A stretch of 64,000 nt of DNA from the NCBI GenBank assembly GCA_910574895.1, contig CAJTDQ010000004.1, positions 62,001 to 126,000 on the forward strand, in the 5' to 3' direction. This document shows positions 1 through 8,886 of this stretch, one piece after another; position 1 is the stretch's first letter; every line of letters starts with the position of its first letter. Source of the stretch: Eubacteriaceae bacterium. Its GTDB lineage: Bacteria > Bacillota > Clostridia > Lachnospirales > Lachnospiraceae. The position numbers and the translations under genes were made by a program. Below the pieces are notes generated by a model, which did not search any database, was not told where the DNA came from, and saw only the letters and a list, made by a program, of their open reading frames with translations.

Positions 1-1800
1 ATATTATTAGGTCTTGGTATGGCAACAATTATTCCTGATAATAAAGAAGCTGCTATAAAAACAGCTGATGTTGGAGGACTTGCTATCTGTGGTTTGATTC
101 TTGATGCAGGAAATTATTCAAAAACATTACTGACAGTGGGAGAAGAGGGATGTAACAAGAACCATAAAAATAACCCATCTGTAATACAGGATGTATTTTA
201 TAGAGTTGGTGGAACAGGCGATCTTGGAAGATGTACCAGCTGTGAAGTAATAAACAGTAATGATGTTATTGTTGACCACACATGGATTTGGAGAGCTGAC
301 CATGGAGATAATACCGGCTGGTATGATAACACAGCGAAGAACGGTATTGTAGTTAATGGTGATGATGTAACCTGCTATGGATTATTTGTTGAGCATTTCC
401 AGGAATATGATATATTATGGCGTGGAGAAAATGGAAAAACATATTTCTTACAGAATGAAAAATGTTATGATCCACAGAGCCAGGACGGATGGATGTCGCA
501 TAACGGTACGAAGAAGGGATATGCAGCATATAAAGTAACGAATAATGTAAAAAATCATTATGCAGTAGGTATGGGTGTATATGATGTGTTTATTTACACC
601 AATGGAGCAAGTATCTATCTTGATAGTGCTATTGAAGTGCCGGATACACCAAATGTACTGATTGAAAATGCATGTATTACGGAAATTGCGGCAGGAGACG
701 GACCGAAAGTAGGTATCAATCATATTATTAATGGAACTACAGCAGGAATTAGAACTGGTGCAGGACAGGGTAGTGCAGATGTAAAAGGCGGATATGCAAT
801 TCAAAGATTATTAAATTATAGTAATAAAGCCTCCCGCTCATTACCGGACTATTATGAAGTACAAAAACAGTATGGAAATATTGGAAGTGAACCGGCCATC
901 ACAGAGGATAAGATTGTGAAAGAGGTAGGAACAACACCTACAAATGACCCGGATGCAGAAAAGAACATTAAGAAAGATCAATTGACAGAAGACAAGGCAT
1001 ATCCAACGACTTCTATTTGGAATATGACAGATGATGATTATAAGGCGAAGCAGGATTATTGTTATGATAAATGGCTAAATGGAAAGAAGGACCCAACAGA
1101 TGAGCCGGATGATCCGAAAGGACCGAATGTAAAGGATGATGATGCGACATATGTATATAAAACATATGGTGTGAAAGTTGGCGGTGTATATACTATTGGT
1201 AAGTATATTTATAAAGTTACAAATGTTACAAGAACATCGGGTAAGGCTACAGTAACTGGTGTTGCACCAAAATATAAAGCAGGTATGAAGACAGCTTCTA
1301 TTCCAGCTGCTGCTAAGTATCATGGTTATGTTTTAAATGCGACAGCGGTTGGTGCAAAAGCATTTAGAAAGCTTAAAAAATTATCAAAAGTAACATTTGG
1401 TAAAAATGTCAAGAAAATTGGTGCAAGTGCATTTGCAAGTTGTCCGAAATTGAAAACAATTAAATTTAAGAATGTTACAGGCATTGGAAGCAAAGCATTT
1501 TATAATTGTAAATCAATTAAGAAAGTGACGATTGGAAATAAGGTTACAACCATTGGAAAAAATGCATTTGCAAAATGTAAGAAGATTACACAGGTTACTT
1601 TTGGTAAAAAGGTGAAAAAGATTAATGCGAAGGCGTTTATCAACAGTAAGAAACTTAAAAAGATCATCTTTAAAGGTAAAAAATTAAATAAGATAGCAAA
1701 GAATGTTTTTGCAAAGAGTGTTAGAAAGAAAGTTAAAATTACTGCAAAGAATAAAAAAGTTAGAAAGAAAGTTTTAAAATCTCTGAAAAGAAAAAAGTAA
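1..1800 (+). CDS. Secreted beta-helix (GH55/pectate-lyase-like) protein with C-terminal LRR_5 repeats, 5' partial
   Basis: The frame is open to the first base, so the N-terminus lies outside the window; at least 599 residues are visible. Residues of about 1-280 look like a right-handed beta-helix of the GH55/pectate lyase superfamily (Asn/Asp-rich strands, a VIVDHTWIWRADHG-type segment). About 280-370 is a charged linker rich in Asp, Pro and Lys. From about 430 to 560 there are BspA-type leucine-rich repeats (KAF..C..L..V.FG..V..IG pattern), and the tail is very Lys-rich. The architecture suggests a surface or secreted carbohydrate-binding or -degrading protein. I see no catalytic residues I can assign. 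A terminator follows. Confidence 0.6.
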   Translation: MLLGLGMATIIPDNKEAAIKTADVGGLAICGLILDAGNYSKTLLTVGEEGCNKNHKNNPSVIQDVFYRVGGTGDLGRCTSCEVINSNDVIVDHTWIWRADHGDNTGWYDNTAKNGIVVNGDDVTCYGLFVEHFQEYDILWRGENGKTYFLQNEKCYDPQSQDGWMSHNGTKKGYAAYKVTNNVKNHYAVGMGVYDVFIYTNGASIYLDSAIEVPDTPNVLIENACITEIAAGDGPKVGINHIINGTTAGIRTGAGQGSADVKGGYAIQRLLNYSNKASRSLPDYYEVQKQYGNIGSEPAITEDKIVKEVGTTPTNDPDAEKNIKKDQLTEDKAYPTTSIWNMTDDDYKAKQDYCYDKWLNGKKDPTDEPDDPKGPNVKDDDATYVYKTYGVKVGGVYTIGKYIYKVTNVTRTSGKATVTGVAPKYKAGMKTASIPAAAKYHGYVLNATAVGAKAFRKLKKLSKVTFGKNVKKIGASAFASCPKLKTIKFKNVTGIGSKAFYNCKSIKKVTIGNKVTTIGKNAFAKCKKITQVTFGKKVKKINAKAFINSKKLKKIIFKGKKLNKIAKNVFAKSVRKKVKITAKNKKVRKKVLKSLKRKK

Positions 1801-1838
1801 AAACTGATTTCTGATATGAGTAAAGTATAAGTGTTAAA

Positions 1839-1886
1839 AATCCTGATAGATATTAACTGTATAGAAATATCTATTGGGATTTTTTG
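1839..1886 (+). terminator. Intrinsic terminator after the beta-helix/LRR gene
   Basis: A 16-base arm at 1839-1854 pairs with 1866-1881 with two mismatched or wobble positions, and a run of T follows. It sits about 40 bases past the stop codon and separates this gene from pth. Confidence 0.75.
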
Positions 1887-1954
1887 ATTAAATCATTCTT
1901 TTGGTAATGAATTTTAAGTACATATGCAAGTATTTGTATCATAATAAAAACAGG

Positions 1955-1983
1955 TTGGAACAATGATAAGAAAATGGTATAAT
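1955..1983 (+). promoter_or_regulatory. Sigma-A-type promoter for pth-mfd
   Basis: TTGGAA at 1955-1960 and a perfect TATAAT at 1978-1983 are separated by 17 bases. The -10 lies 54 bases before the pth start and is the only good match between the upstream terminator and pth. Confidence 0.75.
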
Positions 1984-2037
1984 CTATCTGTCAGCATAGA
2001 AATAAATTATGAGTAAAATCAAAAAAGGAATGTAAAA

Positions 2038-2592
2038 ATGTATGCAGTAATCGGACTGGGAAATCCAGAAAAAAAATATGACAAAACACGACATAATATA
2101 GGATTTGATGTGATAGATGAATTGGCTGCACAGATGGGTATAGAAGTAAAAACGAAAAGACATAAAGCATTGTGCGGTGTAGGACAGATTGGCTCAGAAA
2201 AGGTGGTTCTGGTAAAGCCGCAGACATATATGAATCTTAGTGGAGAATCTGTGAGGGCGGTAATGGATTTTTATAAGTTGGATGCAACGTCAGATATTAT
2301 CGTTGTTGCAGATGATATCAGTCTTCCTACCGGTAAGATTCGAATTCGTACAAAAGGAAGTGCAGGAGGCCATAATGGTCTGAAAAGTATTATCAGCCAT
2401 GCAAAAACGGATGGATTTACCAGGATAAAGGTAGGTGTGGGTGCCAATGAAGGGGATTTGGTAAAACATGTTCTTGGAAAGTTCTCCAAAGGGGAAAGGC
2501 TTTTGGCAGAGGATGCGATAAGAGAAGCGGCGTCAGCAGTTGAAGTTTTGATTATGTATGGTGCGCAGACAGCGATGAATAAGTTTAACTAG
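2038..2592 (+). CDS. pth: Peptidyl-tRNA hydrolase
   Basis: This enzyme cleaves the ester bond of peptidyl-tRNAs released from stalled ribosomes and so recycles tRNA in the cytoplasm. At 184 residues it has normal family length. It shows the N-terminal GLGNPEKKYDKTRHNIGF signature (catalytic His at about 20), the KPQTYMNLSG segment at about 60-69, and the VADDISLPTGKIRIR and GSAGGHNGLKSI motifs. An AAGGAA site precedes the ATG. It is followed at 58 bases by mfd, the classic pth-mfd order of Firmicutes. Confidence 0.97.
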   Translation: MYAVIGLGNPEKKYDKTRHNIGFDVIDELAAQMGIEVKTKRHKALCGVGQIGSEKVVLVKPQTYMNLSGESVRAVMDFYKLDATSDIIVVADDISLPTGKIRIRTKGSAGGHNGLKSIISHAKTDGFTRIKVGVGANEGDLVKHVLGKFSKGERLLAEDAIREAASAVEVLIMYGAQTAMNKFN

Positions 2593-2650
2593 TTGGCGAA
2601 ATTGGATGATATGCGATGATTTGAAATAGATTAATTTCGTGGAGCGTGAT

Positions 2651-5600
2651 ATGGATTTTTTTGATTATCCACTTTTACAATTAAATGAGTATGAGCAGGT
2701 CAGGGACTGCTTGTCGAAAAGCAAATCCTGTCAGGTTACAGGATGCACAGACTCCCAGCTGGCTCATTTTATCAATGGATTAAGCAATGGCTATAAGCAG
2801 AAAGTCATTGTTACTTTTAGTGCAATAAAGGCAAAAGAATTATATGAGGATTTAAAAGGTTTTACAGATGATGTTATTATGTATCCGGCGAAGGATATGA
2901 TTTTCTTTAGTGCAGATGTGCATGGAAGTTATATATTACAGCAGAGATTAGAATTTATTCAGAGGATTTTAGAAGATAAACCTTTTACTGTAATTGTTAC
3001 GGCAGATGCATTTTTAGACAAGATTCAGCCTTTAGAGCAGATAAAAGACAACTATATAGAAATTACAGAAGGCAGTGTCGTAGAGATGGATGCCTTAAAG
3101 ACGAAATTGGCGAGAATGGGTTATGAATCCGTGACACAGATAGACAGTCCGGGGCAGTTTGCAGTCAGAGGCAGCATTCTGGATATTTATACCCTGACGG
3201 ATGATATGCCATACAGGATTGATTTTTGGGATGATGAGATAGATATTATTAAAAGCTTTGATATAGACAGCCAGCGCTCTATTGAAAATATAGAGAGTGT
3301 GAGAATATATCCTGCCAGTGAATATCTTTTGGAAAAGGAATCTATTGTAGAAGGGATTCACAAAATAAAAAGTGAACTGGATCAGTCGATACAGAATTTT
3401 AGAAAAGAATTTCATACCGAAGAGGCGAATAACCTGAAAAATACAGTCGGAGAGTTTTTGACGAATATTGACATCAATCCTCACAGCGTAGCACTTGACA
3501 GTTATGTAAATTATTTTTGTGACGGATTAGTCAGCCTGATGGATTATTTGAAGGAGGCTGTGTTCTTTATTGATGAACCTCAGAGAGTAGAAGAACAGTT
3601 AAGAGCAGTAGAGACTGAGTTCCGGGAAAGCATGAGTCATCGGCTTGAAAAAGGATATGTGTTAGCCGGACAGACGGATATCATCTGGGATAAAAATCAG
3701 ATTTTAGATGAGATGAATCATAAAAATAAAGTATTGTTTACTGCGATTGCACAGAAATTAAAATCTTTTGGTGCAGATGAGTTTGTGGAGGTTTCTGCAA
3801 GAAATATCAGTCCGTATAATAGCAAGTTTGAGATGCTTGTAGAGGATTTGAAAAAATACAAAAAGCAGAAATATGCAGTACTGCTGGTAACATCTTCTTC
3901 AACCAGAGGAAAGAGGCTGGCAGAGGATCTGCGCGATTTTGGCATCAGTGCTTTTTATGAGCAAAACAGAGAGCGTCAGGTAGAACAAGGGGAAGTGATG
4001 ATTGTCAGAGGAAGCCTTAGAAAAGGTTTTACTTACCCAATGATAAAGTTTGTGGCGATTTCTGACACAGACATTTTTGGACAGAGAAAGAAGAAGGTAC
4101 GGAAAAAACATAATCATGCCGGCACGGTGATATCCAGTTTTGCAGATTTGAATGTAGGAGATTATGTAGTACACGAGAATCATGGACTTGGTATATACAA
4201 AGGTATTGAAAAAGTAGAAGTAGATCATGTAGTAAAAGATTATATTAAAATTGAATATGCAGGAGGCAGCAGTCTATACATTTTGGCCACTCAGCTGGAC
4301 ATGATACAGAAATATGCTGACAGTGAGGCAAAGCCGCCGAAATTAAATAAATTGGGCGGACAGGAATGGGCAAAGACGAAAAAAAGAGTTAAGAAGGCCG
4401 TTGCTGATATTGCAAAAGAATTGGTGGAACTTTATGCTGCGAGACAAAACGGTACAGGATATGAGTTTTCTCAAGATACGGAATGGCAGAAAGAGTTTGA
4501 GGAAATGTTTCCGTTTGAGGAGACAGAGGACCAGTTAAATGCTATTAATGAAGTGAAAAAAGACATGGAAAGCTCTAAGATAATGGATAGACTTATCTGT
4601 GGCGATGTAGGATTTGGAAAAACAGAAATTGCTATCAGAGCAGCATTTAAAGCAATTCAGGATAATAAGCAGGTAGCATATCTTGTTCCAACAACTGTTC
4701 TGGCGCAGCAGCATTATAAAACGTTTAAGCAGAGATTTAAAGATTTTCCTGTTAGAGTGGAAATGTTGTCCCGGTTCCGGACAAAAAGTAATATTGAGCA
4801 GAATATCCGGGATTTGAAAAAGGGATATGTGGACATTGTCATTGGGACTCACAGACTTTTGTCAAAGGATGTAAAGTTTAAAGATTTAGGACTGCTGATT
4901 ATTGATGAGGAGCAGAGGTTTGGTGTAAAGCACAAAGAACAGATTAAAGAATTGAAGAATAGTGTGGATGTAATTACTTTGACGGCCACACCGATTCCGA
5001 GAACGCTCCACATGAGCCTGATTGGTATCAGAGATATGTGCATTATGGAGGAACCACCTCAGGATAGAATGCCGATACAGACGTTTGTAATGGAATACAA
5101 CGAAGAGATAGCAAGAGATGCAATCAATCGGGAACTGGCACGGGGAGGACAGGTATATTTTGTACACAACAGAGTCCAGGATATTGGCGATGTCGCATTG
5201 ATAGTACAGAATCTGGTGCCGGAAGCAAATGTTGCTTTTGCTCATGGACAGATGAGTGAAAGACAACTGGAAGAGATCATGTATGATTTTGTTAATGGAG
5301 ATATTGATGTTTTAGTATCAACAACTATTATTGAGACGGGACTGGATATTTCAAATGCCAATACCATTATTATACACAATGCAGAAAAAATGGGATTATC
5401 CCAGCTGTATCAGCTCCGTGGCCGTGTCGGAAGGTCTAACCGTATGGCATATGCATTTTTAATGTACAGCAGAAATAAGATTTTAACAGAAATAGCAGAA
5501 AAAAGGCTGGGAGCAATCAGAGATTTTACAGAGCTTGGTTCCGGTGTGAAAATTGCCATGAGGGACTTGGAAATCAGAGGGACAGGAAATCTTCTTGGTG

Positions 5601-6148
5601 CACAGCAGAGTGGACATATGGAGGATGTAGGATATGATTTGTATTGCAAAATGCTGAATCAGGCGATTGAAGTTCTGAAAGGAAATCAGGTGGATGATGG
5701 CTTTGAGACAAAAGTTGATTTGGTCTGCGATGCATATGTTCCGGCATCTTATATCAAAAATGAATCTATTAAGATGGATGTATATAAACGTATTGCCGGA
5801 ATTGAAACTTTAGAAGAATACGAAGACATGCAGGATGAACTGATTGACCGTTTTGGTGATATTCCAAATCAGGTGGAAAATCTGCTGCAGGTGGTATTGC
5901 TAAAGGCAGCAGCTCACAAGGCATATGTTACGGAAATATCCGGAAATAAAAAGAAAATAAAACTTACCATGTGGAATCAGGCAAAGGTAGATACTGCCCG
6001 CATACCGATATTGGTAAGAGAGTACAAAGGAAGATTGAAGTTTATTCCGGGAGACACACCGGGGTTTGAGTATTCGCCGAAACAGGGAAATGAAAGCGTA
6101 ATCCAACTGGCAGAAAAACTTATTGAATCTTTATCTACATTACAATAG
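2651..6148 (+). CDS. mfd: Transcription-repair coupling factor Mfd
   Basis: Mfd removes RNA polymerase stalled at DNA lesions and recruits UvrA. The 1165-residue protein has, in order, a UvrB-like N-terminal module, a CarD-like RNA-polymerase interaction domain (about 480-570), a superfamily 2 helicase core with Walker A GDVGFGKTE and box II DEEQRFG, the GLDISNANTII and QLRGRVGRS motifs, and a C-terminal TRCF domain. I chose the ATG at 2651 because GGAG lies six bases before it; an in-frame GTG at 2639 has no site. Length and motifs look complete. Confidence 0.97.
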   Translation: MDFFDYPLLQLNEYEQVRDCLSKSKSCQVTGCTDSQLAHFINGLSNGYKQKVIVTFSAIKAKELYEDLKGFTDDVIMYPAKDMIFFSADVHGSYILQQRLEFIQRILEDKPFTVIVTADAFLDKIQPLEQIKDNYIEITEGSVVEMDALKTKLARMGYESVTQIDSPGQFAVRGSILDIYTLTDDMPYRIDFWDDEIDIIKSFDIDSQRSIENIESVRIYPASEYLLEKESIVEGIHKIKSELDQSIQNFRKEFHTEEANNLKNTVGEFLTNIDINPHSVALDSYVNYFCDGLVSLMDYLKEAVFFIDEPQRVEEQLRAVETEFRESMSHRLEKGYVLAGQTDIIWDKNQILDEMNHKNKVLFTAIAQKLKSFGADEFVEVSARNISPYNSKFEMLVEDLKKYKKQKYAVLLVTSSSTRGKRLAEDLRDFGISAFYEQNRERQVEQGEVMIVRGSLRKGFTYPMIKFVAISDTDIFGQRKKKVRKKHNHAGTVISSFADLNVGDYVVHENHGLGIYKGIEKVEVDHVVKDYIKIEYAGGSSLYILATQLDMIQKYADSEAKPPKLNKLGGQEWAKTKKRVKKAVADIAKELVELYAARQNGTGYEFSQDTEWQKEFEEMFPFEETEDQLNAINEVKKDMESSKIMDRLICGDVGFGKTEIAIRAAFKAIQDNKQVAYLVPTTVLAQQHYKTFKQRFKDFPVRVEMLSRFRTKSNIEQNIRDLKKGYVDIVIGTHRLLSKDVKFKDLGLLIIDEEQRFGVKHKEQIKELKNSVDVITLTATPIPRTLHMSLIGIRDMCIMEEPPQDRMPIQTFVMEYNEEIARDAINRELARGGQVYFVHNRVQDIGDVALIVQNLVPEANVAFAHGQMSERQLEEIMYDFVNGDIDVLVSTTIIETGLDISNANTIIIHNAEKMGLSQLYQLRGRVGRSNRMAYAFLMYSRNKILTEIAEKRLGAIRDFTELGSGVKIAMRDLEIRGTGNLLGAQQSGHMEDVGYDLYCKMLNQAIEVLKGNQVDDGFETKVDLVCDAYVPASYIKNESIKMDVYKRIAGIETLEEYEDMQDELIDRFGDIPNQVENLLQVVLLKAAAHKAYVTEISGNKKKIKLTMWNQAKVDTARIPILVREYKGRLKFIPGDTPGFEYSPKQGNESVIQLAEKLIESLSTLQ

Positions 6149-6165
6149 AGGAAGGGAGAAAAAGC

Positions 6166-6801
6166 ATGATTAGAAGATTGGTGTCAGTCGCTTTTTTGCT
6201 GTCAGTTTTGTGCTTTTGCTTTACAGGATGTGGTGGGAATTCCAGAAACGAGGAGCCGACTACGAAAAGTGCAGAAGATACAGTGGCAATTCATGCGGGA
6301 GAAATTGATGTATATTTGGATGAAGCCAGATATTATGCTTATATTGCACAGGGAACCTATGAAACTTATTATCTGACAGAGGGAAAAGAGCTTGATTGGA
6401 ACAAGAAAACGAAAAAAGGTGTAACAATGGAAGCTCTGGTGAAAAGCACAGTATTAGATGAGATTTGCAGAAGGGAATGTATTTATAGTTACTGCAAAGA
6501 GTATAATATTGATTTGTCAGAGGAAGAGCAGGAACAGATAAGAATTGATTTGGACAATTATTATAAAGAAACAAACGGAGAGTTATTGTCTAAAATCGGA
6601 ATCAGTAAAGAACGATTGAAAATTGTTTTTGAAAAGCAGGCAATTGCTAAAAAAATTGAAAATGTTATGGCTTTTGCAAATGAAAATTTACCTGAAGAGA
6701 CGTATAAAAGTTGGAAAACGGAGAATACTGTTACAGCAGAAGTACAATGGGAAAGTATTACTTTTAAACAACCTATATTTTCGCTGGAAGATTTATACTA
6801 G
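6166..6801 (+). CDS. Lipoprotein resembling the SurA/PrsA N-terminal chaperone domain
   Basis: The 211-residue protein has a basic, hydrophobic signal ending in FTGC (Cys22), a lipobox for membrane anchoring. The rest is helical and charged, with a long segment (about 75-160) like the N-terminal chaperone part of SurA/PrsA/trigger-factor-type proteins. There is no parvulin or other PPIase domain, and the protein ends shortly after that segment. AGGAAGGGAG precedes the start, 17 bases after mfd. Placement between mfd and a D,D-carboxypeptidase fits an envelope-folding role, which is inference. Confidence 0.55.
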   Translation: MIRRLVSVAFLLSVLCFCFTGCGGNSRNEEPTTKSAEDTVAIHAGEIDVYLDEARYYAYIAQGTYETYYLTEGKELDWNKKTKKGVTMEALVKSTVLDEICRRECIYSYCKEYNIDLSEEEQEQIRIDLDNYYKETNGELLSKIGISKERLKIVFEKQAIAKKIENVMAFANENLPEETYKSWKTENTVTAEVQWESITFKQPIFSLEDLY

Positions 6802-6828
6802 TTTACAGGTTTGATGGGAGGATGTTCC

Positions 6829-7869
6829 ATGAAGAGCAGAATGCGCCTGCTGCTTAGTGCGGTCATTGCAGTGATTTTAATTATTTTCACGGCAGATTTT
6901 GGACTAAATGCAGGTAAACAATCAAAAATAAAGAGCGAAGAAGTAAGAGAGGCTGCCCAGAGTCAGGTGGTTGTACAGGATTTTATACATGATAATTATG
7001 TTATCAGTGAGAGAAATCCTTGGACAGATTATGACCTGCATCCGGTAGAATATAAAGAAAGTACAAGTACATTTCGTGCTGATGTGAAAGCAAAGGCGGC
7101 AGTGTTGATTGACATAAAGACAAAAAACATCTTATATGGTAAGAATATGAATGAAAAAAGAAGTCCAGCCAGCACCACGAAACTAATGACAGCACTCACT
7201 GTATTGCAGGTTATGAATCTAAATTCCGCTGTAGTAGTGGGTGGTGAGGTAAATATGATAGCAGGTGATTCTAGTAAAGCAGGATTTTCTAAGGGGCAGG
7301 TTGTGACAGTAGAGGAATTGCTGAATGGCATGTTGATTTGTTCAGGTAATGATGCAGCTTATATTTTGGCAAAAGCTGCCGGCAGGGAAATATTTGCGAA
7401 TAATATTGCCAATGAAGGCAAAAAATTTACAGATGCCCAATGTGTGGAGAGATTTATTCTGGAGATGAATAAAAATGTCAGGGATATGAAACTGGAAAAT
7501 ACTCATTTTACATCGCCGGATGGCTATGATGACAGCAGGCAGTACACAACCGCCAGTGATTTATCTAAAATAGCGATACAGGCATATAGCAATAAAACGA
7601 TAGCCGAAATCTGCAAGAGGGGAAGTTATAAGTCGGATACTCTCGGTAAAACATGGAAAAGTACGAATGAGTTATTGAACAAAGACAGCAGTTATTACTA
7701 TCCTTATTGCATGGGATTGAAAACAGGAAGTACAGATAGTGCAGGAAAATGCCTGGTTTCTGTGGGTAAAAAAGATAGTGCAGAATGTATCAGTGTAGTA
7801 TTAGGGGACAGTTCTGATGAACAGCGCTGGAATGATACAAGAGAGTTGTTGCGTTACGGTTTAGAATAA
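6829..7869 (+). CDS. D-alanyl-D-alanine carboxypeptidase (S11 family)
   Basis: This is a low-molecular-weight penicillin-binding protein that trims the terminal D-Ala from peptidoglycan stem peptides outside the membrane. From the ATG at 6829 (GGGAGG seven bases upstream) it has 346 residues and an N-terminal membrane segment (about 7-22). It shows the S11 triad: STTK with Ser115, SGN at about 172-174, and KTG in LKTGSTDSAGK near 300. The C-terminal beta domain of DacA seems absent, since the protein ends soon after the catalytic domain. A longer frame opens at a TTG at 6811 but without a fitting ribosome site. Confidence 0.92.
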   Translation: MKSRMRLLLSAVIAVILIIFTADFGLNAGKQSKIKSEEVREAAQSQVVVQDFIHDNYVISERNPWTDYDLHPVEYKESTSTFRADVKAKAAVLIDIKTKNILYGKNMNEKRSPASTTKLMTALTVLQVMNLNSAVVVGGEVNMIAGDSSKAGFSKGQVVTVEELLNGMLICSGNDAAYILAKAAGREIFANNIANEGKKFTDAQCVERFILEMNKNVRDMKLENTHFTSPDGYDDSRQYTTASDLSKIAIQAYSNKTIAEICKRGSYKSDTLGKTWKSTNELLNKDSSYYYPYCMGLKTGSTDSAGKCLVSVGKKDSAECISVVLGDSSDEQRWNDTRELLRYGLE

Positions 7870-7874
7870 ATTCT

Positions 7875-8170
7875 GGTTTGTAGGGGATTGACTTTCCTGC
7901 TGAATCAAATACAGAGGGAATACATTCACCTCATTACTTGAACATTTATTAAAAAGAAAACATAGAATTAATATCTCAAGTACCGACTTCATCTTCGAAA
8001 AAATCCTGATGATTTTTTCTCAGGTAAGTCTTAAGATTTGATTTTGAAAATCAAATCTTAACTTGATATTAATTCTATGTTTTCTTTTATAAATGTAATT
8101 AAGTAATTCAAGTTCCTGTATTCTCTCCGTATTTGCTTTCAGCAGTGAAATATCTCTACCACTACAAAAC
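7875..8170. repeat. Long imperfect palindrome, copy 1 (three-stem element, core on minus strand)
   Basis: The ends are GGTTTGTAG (7875-7883) and CTACAAAAC (8162-8170). The outer arms (about 7875-7980 and 8062-8170) pair over most of their length, best at the inner 28 bases. Inside are two hairpins. One is 7985-8030, closed by GACTT/AAGTC with a CATC/GGT internal loop and an AAAAAATC/GATTTTTT stem. The other is 8031-8061, fifteen nearly perfect pairs. On the minus strand the order and conserved blocks match copy 2 at 8611-8881. No protein is encoded. It could be a structured RNA gene or a non-autonomous mobile repeat. Confidence 0.75.
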
Positions 8171-8610
8171 TAAATTTATCAAATGGGTAAGTATGGGCTT
8201 TCTTCCCATAGAAAATCCTTGTTTCCGCCGGATACAAAATAAACAAGCGAAATAAGGATTAGTTTGTCGCCACAATTTGTACTAGTCTACAAATTTAATT
8301 TCTCAAAAATTCGATTTGTGGTGGTATTTCGTTGCCAGAGTGATGTGTACCAAAAGTGCATTACCTTCCGCAAGACACATTCAAGAATTACATATATAAA
8401 GTATGAATCTTTGAGATTTCTCATGTATTTTCAACATCCCATCCTGCCTTATATTACTGAATTACATATACTAGCTCTTATTTTTTTGTTGCAGATATGT
8501 AAAATATTTTTGTTTGCTACATATTTTTAAGATTTTTACATATATGTTTTCCGGTTTGGTAAAAGATATATATGTAATATACTTTTATCGGTCATGGTTT
8601 TAATATATAT
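8171..8610. other. Non-coding AT-rich spacer between the two palindromes
   Basis: I find no convincing gene in these 440 bases. Two small hairpins are visible: TATGGG/CCCATA at 8192-8210, and an AATCCTTGTTTCCG-like arm at 8214-8227 pairing with 8248-8260. Short reading frames here lack ribosome sites and coding character. Confidence 0.6.
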
Positions 8611-8881
8611 GGTTTGTAGATGCAGGGCGAGATATCAAAGGAACATACCTGTAAACATTAAATTTTATAAACTGATTTGTATAGAAAAAAGAGTATTGGA
8701 AATTAAGCTAAAATCTGATTCACAAAATCAGATTTTAAGACTTACCTTCGAAGAATGCATCGGGCATTCTTCGAAGATGAAGTCGTTGCTTAATAATCAA
8801 TACTCTTTTTTCTATCTACAAATGTTTATAAAATTTCGTTTACAGGTATGTTCCTTTGGTATTCGTCCGTCCCTACAAACC
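8611..8881. repeat. Long imperfect palindrome, copy 2 (three-stem element, core on plus strand)
   Basis: The ends are GGTTTGTAG (8611-8619) and CTACAAACC (8873-8881). The outer stem is 8611-8708 with 8788-8881. Hairpin P2 is 8709-8737, twelve perfect pairs around CACAA. Hairpin P3 is 8739-8784: GACTT/AAGTC, then an ACC/GATG internal loop, then a perfect 12-base stem 8747-8758 with 8764-8775. The blocks TTAAGACTTACCT and TTCGAAGATGAAGTCG are shared with the minus strand of copy 1, while the stem sequences differ but stay paired. It ends six bases before the stop of the leftward J-domain gene. Confidence 0.75.
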
Positions 8882-8886
8882 GGAAT

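Noticed and set aside
3095-5649. Minus-strand frames inside mfd
   Set aside because: They are shadows of a clearly conserved plus-strand gene and lack ribosome sites.
7875-8881. CRISPR array or insertion sequence
   Set aside because: There are only two long, inverted, non-identical copies, no short direct repeats with spacers, and no transposase frame.
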